A DNA stretch of 64,000 nt from Dielma sp000508965 (GCA_000508965.1 BAHV02000014.1:62001-126000), one strand, 5' to 3'. Shown: positions 8,961 to 17,692, counted from the stretch's first letter. The notes: generated from the sequence alone by a model not told the origin. A program made the numbers and translations.

Positions 8961-10274
8961 TTATTTTCTTTGCAAAAGAACACAAGACTCGACATGCGCC
9001 GTATTAGGAAACATGTCAACAGGCTGCACCACCTTTACCTCATACCGTTCCTGCAGAATATCCAGATTTTTACCCAACGTCGCCGGATTACATGAAATAT
9101 ATACGATTTCCTTGATTTTACTTCGCAGGATCGTTTCCAGCATTGCATCATCAAGACCACTGCGCGGCGGATCGACTACAAGCAGATCAATCTCCCTTTT
9201 CTTTGATAAATAAGTCAGCTTATCGGCGGCATCCGCACAAATAAAGGATACATTATCAGCATGATTCAAACGAGCATTCGCATTTGCATTAACCACCGCA
9301 TCCTTAATGCTTTCAATGCCAATAATTTCATCAGCTTTATCTTTTAAATATAATGAAATACCGCCAACCCCACTGTATGCTTCTACAATCAAGCCATAAT
9401 GTTCCTTAAGAAGTCCCTTGGCGGTTGAATAAAGCCGCTTAGCCTGCAGCGTATTCAGCTGAAAGAAAGAACGCGGTGATAGCTGAAGCTTTAAATCATC
9501 CATATGAATATCCAAAGTTCGCTCACCTGCCAGCAGCACCATCTTAGGGCCGAATATTTCCGGTGTCTTTTTGATTGTATTCACACTCTGCCACAAAGAA
9601 ACTATACCTTTAATCTGCATCAAAGAATCAACCATTGAGGCCGGCAGTTCTTCATCACCTGTTACCAATGTAATCTGCGAACGGCCATCAATCATACGAA
9701 TAATCAGAGAACGGAAGCCCTTTTTCTGATGATAATCATAACTCCTGCACCGATAATCATTGAGTACCTTCAAAACAGCCTTGCGCGTCTGTTCCAAATC
9801 TTGATCATGAATTACACAGTGATCGATCTCATTAAAATAATTTGAATTTGGCTGATACATCCCGGTCACTAATTCACGTTCCTCATTCATTGAAAACGGC
9901 AGTTTTAACTGATTACGGTAATTAAACACTAACTCTGAAGGAATAATCTTCTTGATCAGCCGCGGGTTCACATGAGCATACTTAATCAGCGCCTGCTTCA
10001 GATTGGCTTCTTTGACAGCACATTGATCTTCATAATCGGTAATCATCAGCGGGCAAGCACCGCAGCGCCCCTGAATCTTACATTTCGGTTTAACGCGATG
10101 CTTTGAGGTCTTCACGATCTTCTTTACTTTCCCAATCGCATATGTCTTATTGTTAGCAGTTATCTCAATATCTGCCTCTTCTTTAATCAATACCCCCTCA
10201 ACAAACACCGGCTTGCGGTTGATATAACCAATCCCCTCGCCGTTTATTCCCATTTTTTCTATTACTACACGCAT
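8961..10274 (-). CDS. rlmD: 23S rRNA (uracil-5)-methyltransferase, TrmA/RlmD family
   Basis: A 437-residue SAM-dependent RNA methyltransferase with an N-terminal TRAM RNA-binding domain (~1-55). An Fe-S ligand cluster follows (C65, C71, C74 in CKIQGRCGACP). The Rossmann methyltransferase domain carries VVDPPRSGLD, the catalytic ISCNPATLGKNL (Cys395) and the general-base region HVES near the C-terminus. The family methylates U1939 or U747 of 23S rRNA, or U54 of tRNA; which one applies cannot be told from sequence alone, so the symbol is tentative. It is followed after nine bases by a terminator-less gap and read from its own AGGAG site. The upstream neighbour encoding a YihY protein lies nine bases away, so both are probably co-transcribed. 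Confidence 0.9.
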   Translation of the reverse strand: MRVVIEKMGINGEGIGYINRKPVFVEGVLIKEEADIEITANNKTYAIGKVKKIVKTSKHRVKPKCKIQGRCGACPLMITDYEDQCAVKEANLKQALIKYAHVNPRLIKKIIPSELVFNYRNQLKLPFSMNEERELVTGMYQPNSNYFNEIDHCVIHDQDLEQTRKAVLKVLNDYRCRSYDYHQKKGFRSLIIRMIDGRSQITLVTGDEELPASMVDSLMQIKGIVSLWQSVNTIKKTPEIFGPKMVLLAGERTLDIHMDDLKLQLSPRSFFQLNTLQAKRLYSTAKGLLKEHYGLIVEAYSGVGGISLYLKDKADEIIGIESIKDAVVNANANARLNHADNVSFICADAADKLTYLSKKREIDLLVVDPPRSGLDDAMLETILRSKIKEIVYISCNPATLGKNLDILQERYEVKVVQPVDMFPNTAHVESCVLLQRK

Positions 10275-10283
10275 ACGCTTCTC

Positions 10284-11120
10284 CTATTTCTTCATGAATT
10301 TATTTTCTAAAAAGTCTTGTACACCTTCATGAACTGACGTACAGAAATTAAATAAACCGGCGTCCTTCATTCTCGGATGCTCAGTTTTATCTTCAAAAAC
10401 CACATTCAATAAATAACCAAAATAAATAATACTCGAAATCACATAAATCGACAACAGCAAGACAACTAACGATGCCAATGGACCATAGACCAGCGAATAA
10501 CTGGTAAAACGATTTACGATGTAGAAAAACAAATAGCCGACACCACTGATACTTATCGTCGCAAACAAACCGCCGACTGCCCCATAAGACAATTCCTTTT
10601 TTTCAAAAGATATCGTTCGATAAAACAAAATAAAGGCAATCAGCAAGATCGCACAGACCCCAGCGGGCATCAAATACGGCAGCCAGGTGCTAAGCAGAAT
10701 CAACGCATAAATTGATGCAATCACATATCCGCATAACACTAACGACACGATTAGTGATTTGATTCTGATCGACCATTTCGGATAAGTGATTTCTTCATGC
10801 TGAGCGCTGACTAAAAGAAATGAATAAATACTTCTTGAAGCCAGCCACATAGAAATTGCCAGCGTTGTAAACAGCGGTACTAATCCGCTGACTTCTTTAC
10901 TTAAGATAAAATCTACATAGGGGGTTATATAATCAGCTGGCAGAAATTTTGTACCAAACTCAATGATAATTTGAGGATCAAGATAAAAAATAACAAAGAG
11001 CATGACAAAGATTGTCAGCGCCGGTGCCAGTGCCAGCAAAAACGAAAAAGATAAGGAATAACAAAACAGACTGCCTTCAAATGAAGTAAACTGTTCAATC
11101 AACTTTCTAATTTTATCCAC
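10284..11120 (-). CDS. YihY/BrkB-family inner membrane protein
   Basis: A 278-residue integral membrane protein with about six hydrophobic segments and the YihY/BrkB pattern (FSFLLALAPALTIF, YGPLASLVVLLLSIYVISSIIYFGY). The family function is unsettled: it was once called ribonuclease BN and is now regarded as a transporter-like or envelope protein. An upstream in-frame GTG at 11129 has no room for a ribosome site, whereas AAAGG sits eight bases before the GTG at 11120, so that is the preferred start. It ends nine bases before rlmD and likely shares its transcript. Confidence 0.88.
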   Translation of the reverse strand: MDKIRKLIEQFTSFEGSLFCYSLSFSFLLALAPALTIFVMLFVIFYLDPQIIIEFGTKFLPADYITPYVDFILSKEVSGLVPLFTTLAISMWLASRSIYSFLLVSAQHEEITYPKWSIRIKSLIVSLVLCGYVIASIYALILLSTWLPYLMPAGVCAILLIAFILFYRTISFEKKELSYGAVGGLFATISISGVGYLFFYIVNRFTSYSLVYGPLASLVVLLLSIYVISSIIYFGYLLNVVFEDKTEHPRMKDAGLFNFCTSVHEGVQDFLENKFMKK

Positions 11121-11163
11121 CTTTACCACCTTTATTATTATACCTTATTCTTTGCTTAAAAAG

Positions 11164-11185
11164 CAAAAAAGAGGAAAGTTCCTCT
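11164..11185 (-). terminator. Terminator of the O-acylation operon
   Basis: A 7-bp inverted repeat (11170-11176 with 11179-11185) followed by six U on the minus strand. It overlaps the stop codon of the DHHW gene. Confidence 0.8.
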
Positions 11186-12302
11186 ATTTTAAGAAAGTAA
11201 AATTCACATCACTCATGAAATTCTTGCCGCTGTACAGAATCAATACCCGATCAATCTCATGCTCATCGATATATTCAGAAATCGAATATTTGTAATAGCG
11301 AAGATCAAGCAGATCAATTTCACTAAAAGCCTGGAGCAGATACGGGGTAAATATATTAGCATAAGAATCACGCAGAATCAGTAATTTTTCATGCCGATCA
11401 GCCTTTGTTTTGATCTGTACCAGAGAATGATTGCCATTCAAATAATAAGTATATTTATCCTTAACTTTCAAATTATCTTCAAGATATACATTATTGTCAA
11501 TCAATCCAGTATCGGGATAAGTTACGGTGATCGATTCATCATTAATCAATTTGATAATAACATCGGGTTTGATGCCATAGGCACCTGACTGTGAAGCCAG
11601 TGTACCGAGAAAATCATCAGCCACTACCTCATACACATAGCTGTCGCTGATTGGCAAGCCAAGGGCCTCTGCATAGCATTGATAAGCCAGACCTGCGCCT
11701 ACGATTGAATAATGGTGATCGGTTCTAAAATATAAATCCTCCTCTGCATGCGCCAGGAAAGACTCATTCACATTGACAAAATTAATCCGTGAAGTTAATT
11801 TACTTTGAATATCATCAATCAATGCCAGCTGATCAATATCATCACTGATCCATGGCAGCTTCGCCTTTTGAATAGCCGCAGCTCCCGGTATCAGCATCAT
11901 ATCAATCTTTACCTGCTGATCCAACGCGTCGGCAAATTGATTTACATAACGAACATTCTTATCAACAAGAGCTGCATCAACAGCATCCAGTTTTTCGATC
12001 AGCGTATCATCCTTGCCGAAATAAACACCATTATTTTCAACCTTGCCAAGCAGACGCTCCATTGAAGTTTTTGCCGCAACCCATTGATCACGGCCGGCAA
12101 ATTGATCAGTGATAAAAGTTTCGTAATTACTTGTGAATTCATGATTCAGCAGTTTCTTCAGTGAGAATTCCGGAAACTGAGCAAGAACACGATTTTCATT
12201 CGGTGAGAAAGAACGAATCGGACGCAGAATATTCATTATAAATAAACCGCCCAGAATGAACGCAAACATACCAATAGTAATACGGTCAATCATTTTTTTC
12301 AT
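11184..12302 (-). CDS. DHHW/AlgX-like membrane-anchored O-acetylation partner protein
   Basis: A 372-residue protein with one N-terminal membrane anchor (~9-28) and an extracytoplasmic SGNH-like domain. It contains FRTDHHYSIVGAG, matching the signature of the DHHW family (usually TDHHW; here the last residue is Tyr), and a C-terminal stretch LILRDSYANIFTPYL typical of AlgX/AlgJ-like acetyltransferase partners. Such proteins transfer acyl groups delivered by an MBOAT membrane enzyme onto exported polysaccharides. The MBOAT gene is 15 bases upstream in the same operon, which supports this. The acceptor polymer is unknown. The GGAGA site supports the start. Confidence 0.86.
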   Translation of the reverse strand: MKKMIDRITIGMFAFILGGLFIMNILRPIRSFSPNENRVLAQFPEFSLKKLLNHEFTSNYETFITDQFAGRDQWVAAKTSMERLLGKVENNGVYFGKDDTLIEKLDAVDAALVDKNVRYVNQFADALDQQVKIDMMLIPGAAAIQKAKLPWISDDIDQLALIDDIQSKLTSRINFVNVNESFLAHAEEDLYFRTDHHYSIVGAGLAYQCYAEALGLPISDSYVYEVVADDFLGTLASQSGAYGIKPDVIIKLINDESITVTYPDTGLIDNNVYLEDNLKVKDKYTYYLNGNHSLVQIKTKADRHEKLLILRDSYANIFTPYLLQAFSEIDLLDLRYYKYSISEYIDEHEIDRVLILYSGKNFMSDVNFTFLK

Positions 12303-12317
12303 AATTCTGTCTCCTTC

Positions 12318-13724
12318 CTAAAACCGAAAATATAAGAATGGGTTATAGCTCGCATCGACAATATAAGCTGTACTGGCAAGAAGCAGGAACAACAATACAA
12401 GCGGAACCAGCACATAACCAGGCTGATTCTCAATAAAACGATGATACAGCTTCTTTCCGAGCGGCAGTGATGCAATCGTCAGGATTACCAGCATGACCGC
12501 ATAATTAGCTAACAAATAAATCGATGAGCTATCAAAAAGACCGTTGCCATTAAGGGCAAACATAGCCCGCAGATAAGTGAATATCGAAGGACCGTCACTC
12601 AAAGCAAACAATACCCAAGAAATTAATACCAGAATCAACGTATATAAATGCGTGATAATTGCCGGACAAGAATCAAGCAGCCGCTTCAAAAAGAGTTTTT
12701 CGATGATCAGCAGTACCCCAAAGTAGCTGCCCCACCAAAGAAAATTCCAGCTTGCACCATGCCAAAAACCGGTCAGCATCCAAACCACTGCAAGATTCAA
12801 GACCATTCTAAATGTTCCTTTACGGTTGCCGCCAAGCGGAATATAGACATATTCTTTAAACCATACGGATAATGAGATATGCCAGCGGCGCCAAAATTCA
12901 GTAATACTTTTAGAAATATAGGGATAATTAAAGTTTTCTAAGAAAGTAAAACCAAACATTTTACCAAGACCAATAGCCATGTCACTATATCCTGAAAAAT
13001 CAAAGTATATTTGGAAAGCAAAAGCGATAATTCCCAGCCAGGCAGCTAATACACTCATGCTTCCGAAATCCATTCTCTGTACAGTTTCCCATAATAATCC
13101 AATATTATTAGCCAGCAGCACTTTTTTAGCGAGGCCTAATATAAAACGCTGCACACCATATGCAAATTGATCTGCCGAATATTCACGATGTTCCAATTGA
13201 TCCGCCACATCATTATATCGAACGATTGGGCCGGCAATCAGCTGCGGGAATAAGGTAACATAGGTACCGAAATTGATAATGTTCTTCTGGGCATCTGCCT
13301 GATGACGATAAATATCAATCGTATAAGACATTGTTTGAAAAGTATAGAACGAAATACCAATTGGCAATGCTAAACCTAACGGATGCAGCACCTGTACATT
13401 GAGCAGATTATTTAGACTGCCGACCAGGAAATCATAATACTTAAAAAAACCAAGTAGTGAAAGATTCATAACTACCGATATGATTACAAACCTTTTTGCC
13501 TTTTTACGATCAATGTCCCGATACTTAGCAACATAATAACCATTGACATAATCAATGCCGATCGATAAGAACATCAATAGTATATAGACCGGTTCTCCCC
13601 AGCCATAGAATATCAAATTGACGATCAATAATAATAGATTACGATACTTTAAAGGTGTCAGCTGATAAATCAGCAGCACTAAAGGCAAATATATATAAAG
13701 GAATAATACACTGCTGAAAATCAT
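12318..13724 (-). CDS. MBOAT-family membrane O-acyltransferase (AlgI/DltB-like)
   Basis: A 468-residue polytopic membrane protein (about 11 hydrophobic segments). It shows the MBOAT hallmarks: FWRRWHISLSVWFKEYVYIP with the first conserved His, and WMLTGFWHGASWNFLWWG with the presumed catalytic His. It moves an acyl group, usually acetyl, across the membrane to an outer partner such as the downstream DHHW protein. It sits in a five-gene unit with three upstream DUF4358 lipoproteins. DltB is an alternative reading, but no dltA, dltC or dltD is present, so AlgI-type polysaccharide O-acetylation is more likely. The ribosome site is weak (TTGGGA). Confidence 0.92.
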   Translation of the reverse strand: MIFSSVLFLYIYLPLVLLIYQLTPLKYRNLLLLIVNLIFYGWGEPVYILLMFLSIGIDYVNGYYVAKYRDIDRKKAKRFVIISVVMNLSLLGFFKYYDFLVGSLNNLLNVQVLHPLGLALPIGISFYTFQTMSYTIDIYRHQADAQKNIINFGTYVTLFPQLIAGPIVRYNDVADQLEHREYSADQFAYGVQRFILGLAKKVLLANNIGLLWETVQRMDFGSMSVLAAWLGIIAFAFQIYFDFSGYSDMAIGLGKMFGFTFLENFNYPYISKSITEFWRRWHISLSVWFKEYVYIPLGGNRKGTFRMVLNLAVVWMLTGFWHGASWNFLWWGSYFGVLLIIEKLFLKRLLDSCPAIITHLYTLILVLISWVLFALSDGPSIFTYLRAMFALNGNGLFDSSSIYLLANYAVMLVILTIASLPLGKKLYHRFIENQPGYVLVPLVLLFLLLASTAYIVDASYNPFLYFRF

Positions 13725-13738
13725 ATTTTCCCAACTTT

Positions 13739-14473
13739 CTATTTTAAATTCGTTTCAACAATTGATGCCACTTCATCCACATTTCTGGCAGCAATATACA
13801 CAATTATATCACCGATTTCAATAATTTTTGAATTATTGAACATCTCTTGTTCCATTTCGTAGAAACTGCCTTCATTCTTGCCATAAGTATCACGCGCATT
13901 GATACCAGCTTTCACAGCTTCCATCTGATTAGCTTTTACTTTAAAGATAGCAGCTTCATCACCGCCCGGTGACATCAAATTCTTTAACACTATAGCCGTC
14001 TCATAGTGATCCGTACCGATTCCGCCGTATAGATCAGCAATCTGCTGATTATCCATCATCATACTCATAGTAAAAAGATCCGTTGCCTGAATGGCAGCCG
14101 CCAATGCGTCAAGATCAGCAGTTAAAGTTTCCTCAGGCTCATCTTTAGGTGTATCAGGCTCGGAAGGTGCGGGTGCATCAGGCTCGGAAGGTGCGGGTGC
14201 ATCAGGCTCGGAAGGTGCGGGTGCTGCCGGTTCAGAAGGCTCGATTGGGTTCTCACTTCCCTGATCATTTTGATCCTTCTTTTCATCCTTTTCTTCTTCA
14301 TCATTTATTTCTTTATTTTCTTCCTTTTTATCCTGTTTATCAGAAGTATTGTCATTATTAGTTGCAGGTTCTACAACCTTATTCTGCTCATCTTTTGGTT
14401 CCTCATTCTTAGGTGTACAGCCTGCTAATAAAATCAGCATACAGCATAAGAGTGTTTTTGTATTTTTCATCAT
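13739..14473 (-). CDS. DUF4358 lipoprotein with acidic/Pro-rich spacer
   Basis: A 244-residue lipoprotein: signal peptide and lipobox LLAGC near residues 18-22, then a long low-complexity linker rich in Glu, Asp and Lys. Three perfect PAPSEPDA-type repeats follow, and then a C-terminal DUF4358 domain (~115-244). An upstream in-frame ATG at 14488 is rejected because AAGGAG is correctly placed for 14473. The stop is 14 bases before the MBOAT gene, so they are one operon. The linker would hold the domain away from the membrane through the wall. DUF4358 genes are often seen beside MBOAT genes, but the biochemical role is not known. Confidence 0.85.
   Translation of the reverse strand: MMKNTKTLLCCMLILLAGCTPKNEEPKDEQNKVVEPATNNDNTSDKQDKKEENKEINDEEEKDEKKDQNDQGSENPIEPSEPAAPAPSEPDAPAPSEPDAPAPSEPDTPKDEPEETLTADLDALAAAIQATDLFTMSMMMDNQQIADLYGGIGTDHYETAIVLKNLMSPGGDEAAIFKVKANQMEAVKAGINARDTYGKNEGSFYEMEQEMFNNSKIIEIGDIIVYIAARNVDEVASIVETNLK
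14153..14224. repeat. Three perfect 24-bp tandem repeats inside the DUF4358 lipoprotein gene
   Basis: Units at 14153-14176, 14177-14200 and 14201-14224 are identical, and a diverged fourth follows. The unit length of 24 keeps the frame, so slippage would change linker length in steps of eight residues without frameshift. Confidence 0.95.
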
Positions 14474-14580
14474 CTCATTCTCCTTCATTTAATGCTATCC
14501 TATTAAATCATGATTCAATAGAAGATGCCAGTAATTTTCCATAAGTTGCATAATTCAAAGGCAACCTGCATAAAGTCATA

Positions 14581-14608
14581 AAACACAAAAGAGCACCTAA
14601 GTGCTCTT
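14581..14608 (-). terminator. Terminator after the second DUF4358 gene
   Basis: An 8-bp perfect stem (14589-14596 with 14601-14608) with a 4-base loop and U-rich tail on the minus strand. It overlaps the end of the coding sequence. Confidence 0.75.
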
Positions 14609-15220
14609 ATTGATTAATTCACTAATTGCATCAATTAATGTCTGATTCTCATCCAACGCGCTGTAAATGATCCAATCATTGATTTTGATGATGGATGCTT
14701 GATTGACATTCAAAGCGGATGGATACTGTGCCAGCAGAAATGCTTGACGATGAATTACTTTTTGATATACCTGATCGCTCATTCCCGCTCTGGCTTTAAA
14801 CACTGCTGCTTCATAAATACCCTGTTCTTCAATTCGATTGCCGCCAATAAATTCTTCCACCAAAAGCTCATTCACGCCATAAATTTCATAAATTGATATA
14901 GGCGTAAAATAATTCAATTCATAAAGTGCCGCGGCGCCTTTAAAGCAAGCCACAATATCCAGAAAAGAAACTTCTTTATTTATAGGCGCCTCTTCTTCCG
15001 GTTCAATTGGCAGTACAGGTCTTACAACCTGCTGAATAATAATTGGCGGTACAACCTCATTATTTTCCTTTATTTCTTCATTGTTTTCTTGATTTACTCC
15101 ATCATCCGAGGGTGTCACTTCCTCTTTGACACCATCCGGATTAACTGTAAAATGATAATGATTTACATTCACATTTACACAGCCGGTTAAAAATAAAAGC
15201 AATATACATATAAATTTCAT
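14597..15220 (-). CDS. DUF4358 lipoprotein, second paralogue
   Basis: A 207-residue lipoprotein with a very short signal peptide ending in lipobox LTGC (residues 11-14), an acidic/Asn-rich spacer and a C-terminal DUF4358-like domain (~85-207). That domain shares with its neighbours the order ALYEL..., YEIYG..., EAAVFKA and IIKINDWIIYS. Identity to the flanking paralogues is low, so they are old duplicates rather than a recent copy. It has its own terminator but lies in the same direction between the other two lipoprotein genes and the MBOAT gene. Function is unknown; a role in sensing or guiding surface O-acylation is inferred from context only. Confidence 0.75.
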   Translation of the reverse strand: MKFICILLLFLTGCVNVNVNHYHFTVNPDGVKEEVTPSDDGVNQENNEEIKENNEVVPPIIIQQVVRPVLPIEPEEEAPINKEVSFLDIVACFKGAAALYELNYFTPISIYEIYGVNELLVEEFIGGNRIEEQGIYEAAVFKARAGMSDQVYQKVIHRQAFLLAQYPSALNVNQASIIKINDWIIYSALDENQTLIDAISELINKST

Positions 15221-15473
15221 TTCCTCACCCTTGGTTATTAAATCATATTTTATACAAAATTGTTAGCGGAAATAAATGGGACTTAAAAATCTGAAGTTAA
15301 ATTTTAGACCAGACTTTTATTTTCATCTATTATTCAGTGCAGCTGATGTTTCACTATATAACGAATCTTGTCGATGTACAGACTTGATATTTTTACGGTA
15401 TGTCAAGTAATTTTTTTTCATTCCAAAGACCGATACAGCTTCTGTTACAGCATCCTTGGTTTTTGCGCATAAT

Positions 15474-15531
15474 AAAAAAATCCCAATCAGTGTAATGAAA
15501 CAAAATAATCTCATACATCTATTGGGATTTT
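15474..15531 (-). terminator. Large-loop terminator of the third DUF4358 gene; rest of 15221-15541 non-coding
   Basis: Arms 15476-15487 and 15521-15531 pair perfectly over 11 bases around a 33-base loop, with seven U following on the minus strand. The surrounding gap of about 320 bases shows no convincing gene. A 63-codon frame (15323-15514) opens inside this loop and has no ribosome site. Confidence 0.6.
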
Positions 15532-15541
15532 ATATTTACGA

Positions 15542-16018
15542 TTAAAAGTTAGCTTTAATCAATTCTAATATTTTCTCTGCATCCTGACCGACAATAAAGA
15601 AATAGTAATTGCCATTTTCATATGTCACACTGTTCTTTACGAGTTCATATTGATCCGGTAAATATTGACTCCACAATTCCTTTAAATTCTCCAAACGTTT
15701 TTCTACACCTTTTTTTACTGTATCAAGCTTGCCTTCCTTTGCTTCAAACATGGCTATTTCATTTGCCTGGACATTGATCAAAGCCATACGGACATCATAG
15801 CTTTCTAAGTCCTTAATATCTAAACCATATAAATCCATTAAGGCCGTAGCATCAAGATTCTCGCTCATCATACCCATTTCGATTTCGCCATTTTCGACCT
15901 TTTCATAGACTGATTCTGATACCTTGCTCAAATCAACCTCGGCTGCTGATGGTTGTGATGTACAGCCTGCCACTGCCATTAATAATGATGCGGCGCACAA
16001 TAATTTTCTTAATTTCAT
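15542..16018 (-). CDS. DUF4358 lipoprotein, third paralogue (short form)
   Basis: A 158-residue lipoprotein with a clear signal peptide and lipobox AVAGC (residues 15-19). Almost without a spacer it enters a DUF4358 domain (~28-158; ALMDLYGLDIKDLESY, NEIAMFEAKEG, ENGNYYFFIVG). It is the most compact of three paralogues in a row and the first in transcription order. GGAGGG sits upstream of the start. The three lengths (158, 207, 244 residues) differ mainly in the linker, which suggests the same domain displayed at different distances from the membrane. This last point is inference. Confidence 0.82.
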   Translation of the reverse strand: MKLRKLLCAASLLMAVAGCTSQPSAAEVDLSKVSESVYEKVENGEIEMGMMSENLDATALMDLYGLDIKDLESYDVRMALINVQANEIAMFEAKEGKLDTVKKGVEKRLENLKELWSQYLPDQYELVKNSVTYENGNYYFFIVGQDAEKILELIKANF

Positions 16019-16058
16019 GTTAACCCTCCTAATACAACTATATTATGCAGCAAATTCG

Positions 16059-16096
16059 AAAAAAAAAGCAGAATCAATGATGACTTGCCGCTTTTT
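16059..16096 (-). terminator. Terminator of the pyrophosphatase/oxidase operon
   Basis: Arms 16063-16071 and 16088-16096 pair on the minus strand, with one G-U pair, and are followed by a long U run (16059-16067 as A on the plus strand). Confidence 0.65.
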
Positions 16097-16109
16097 TATA
16101 ATAAGTTGC

Positions 16110-16499
16110 TTAATCGTTACTTGCCCATTCAGGCACTTCATCGCCGCGATGCAATAAAATTGATTTCTGGAATTCAGTTTGATTTAGAAAAACCAAAATT
16201 TCATGTTCTTCCTCTTCACTGCATCCCACAAGCAATTTAACGTCACAATCCTTCTTTAGGATATCAGCACTCACTACAATACCTTGTACCAAATTGCTCT
16301 TTTCACTGCCCTTAAAGACATCGACCGGAGCCTGATCTGTACCTGTTGTATCAACTAAATAACCATAATCAACAGGATAGACAAGATTAGAATATTTATA
16401 ATGACAAGTATTCTTTGCACGATCGATAATCAGTTTACTTGACAGATACAAAGTATCGAGTTTCTGCCAGAAAAAAGCGTTGTTTTCATAAGCGTTCAT
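16110..16499 (-). CDS. Short inorganic pyrophosphatase-family protein
   Basis: A 129-residue protein resembling the N-terminal half of family I soluble pyrophosphatases: LIIDRAKN..., then NLVYPVDYGYLVDT (cf. YPxDYGYxxxT) and a short second strand region APVDVFKG. The classic protein is about 175 residues and this one stops short. Short versions are widespread in Bacillota and are annotated as pyrophosphatase-like. Whether it keeps PPi hydrolysis is uncertain, because the usual RPKGS catalytic lysine region reads DRAKN here. It lies 13 bases after an alpha-hydroxy-acid oxidase gene, probably in one operon. Confidence 0.7.
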   Translation of the reverse strand: MNAYENNAFFWQKLDTLYLSSKLIIDRAKNTCHYKYSNLVYPVDYGYLVDTTGTDQAPVDVFKGSEKSNLVQGIVVSADILKKDCDVKLLVGCSEEEEHEILVFLNQTEFQKSILLHRGDEVPEWASND

Positions 16500-16512
16500 T
16501 TCATCTTCTCCT

Positions 16513-17538
16513 TTATCTAAAATTCACTGTGACACAATCGCGGGTAATATCACGAATGGTCTTGCAGCCGGCCATTGCCATGGCCTCTTTTAATTCTAAC
16601 TGAATCTTTTCAATATAAAGCTTTACGCCCTCATGGCCATCACCGATGACAGCATGTGAGAATGGACGGCCGATCAATACACCATCTGCCCCTAAAGCCA
16701 ATGCTTTAAAGACATCATTGCCGCTTCTAAAACCACCATCCACAAAAACCTTCATTCTGCCGTCAACTGCTTTTACAATTGCTTCAAGCACTTCAATGCC
16801 GGCCAGACATTCATCTAAAACACGGCCGCCATGGTTTGATACAACAATGCCGGAAGCATTTGCTTCTAAAGCTTTCATTGCCCCATCAACACTTAATATG
16901 CCTTTAACGATAAATGGTGACTGGCAACAGGCAGATATCTGCTTCAAATCCTCTGTACTCTTATATTCAACCGGTGTTGTAGAATTTCTAAGCCCGGTAA
17001 GTCCTGATGCGTCTATATCACTGCAGACAGCTAATACTCCCGCATCATTGGCTTCTTCGATCCGCCACTTCATATTCTGCATATCCCAAGGTTTAACCGT
17101 TGGCACACCCAGACCCTTTTTCGTTTTTAAATAAGCTACCGGATCAGAGAACATCGAAGGGTTCATGCCGTCGCCGGTAAAAGCGAGCGTACCGCCAGCC
17201 AAACAACCCTCTACAAGTTCTCTGGCATAGTCAGCCTCACTGATTTCAGCACCATAATTTACCTTAATGCCGCCAATCGGCGCCGCATACACCGGTAATG
17301 AAACAGGTGTACCAAAAAAATCTGAAGCTGTCGAAATTTCATCATTGCCTGCGATCGTATCAAGACGAATGCAGATCTCACGCAGCTTATTGTAATTGCG
17401 CATAAATGAACTTCCGCTTCCCTTGCCGCCGCATCCCGGTGTTTCTCCCGCACACACAATACCGTTGCAATTTTTACAGGCTCTGCACAAACTCATTTTG
17501 CCCTTTGCGCTTGCCATCACTTCATTCCATGATTCCAT
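16513..17538 (-). CDS. FMN-dependent alpha-hydroxy-acid dehydrogenase with N-terminal cysteine cluster
   Basis: The 341-residue protein is a TIM-barrel FMN enzyme of the lactate/glycolate oxidase family. Active-site landmarks are ...IVSNHGGRVLD (catalytic His and Arg region) and VFVDGGFRSGNDVFKALALGADGVLIGRP (phosphate binding). Unlike typical members it begins with a dense cysteine cluster, C18, C21, C24, C29 and C36, which looks like an Fe-S or metal site. In an anaerobe this could replace oxygen as electron exit from FMNH2, which is inference. The usual catalytic Tyr near the N-terminus could not be assigned. GGAG spacing supports the start. It is co-transcribed with the short pyrophosphatase. 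Confidence 0.85.
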   Translation of the reverse strand: MESWNEVMASAKGKMSLCRACKNCNGIVCAGETPGCGGKGSGSSFMRNYNKLREICIRLDTIAGNDEISTASDFFGTPVSLPVYAAPIGGIKVNYGAEISEADYARELVEGCLAGGTLAFTGDGMNPSMFSDPVAYLKTKKGLGVPTVKPWDMQNMKWRIEEANDAGVLAVCSDIDASGLTGLRNSTTPVEYKSTEDLKQISACCQSPFIVKGILSVDGAMKALEANASGIVVSNHGGRVLDECLAGIEVLEAIVKAVDGRMKVFVDGGFRSGNDVFKALALGADGVLIGRPFSHAVIGDGHEGVKLYIEKIQLELKEAMAMAGCKTIRDITRDCVTVNFR

Positions 17539-17640
17539 TCTTTCACTCCACTTCCAATAACTATTATACGTTTAATGAAACATTTTTTCAAGCTTTTTCA
17601 TATTTTTTCAGGTTTTTCTTGTTAATGATTTGGCGAACGA

Positions 17641-17684
17641 AATAAAAAGAAACAATTCAGCAAACACTTGCCGGTTGTTTCTTT
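17641..17684 (-). terminator. Terminator of the thioredoxin-like lipoprotein gene
   Basis: A perfect 10-bp stem (17646-17655 with 17675-17684) plus an inner short pairing, followed by UUUUUAUUU on the minus strand. Confidence 0.75.
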
Positions 17685-17692
17685 CTTCAACA

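Noticed and set aside
14153..14224. Short direct repeats considered as a CRISPR array
   Set aside because: The copies are adjacent with no spacers and encode a protein repeat.
14149..14361. Plus-strand frame rich in repeated KVRVHQAR-like units
   Set aside because: It is the antisense reading of the repeat-bearing lipoprotein stalk; no start signal supports it.
15323..15514. A 63-codon minus-strand frame with a hydrophobic N-terminus between two lipoprotein genes
   Set aside because: It starts inside the loop of a terminator hairpin, has no ribosome site and shows no family features.
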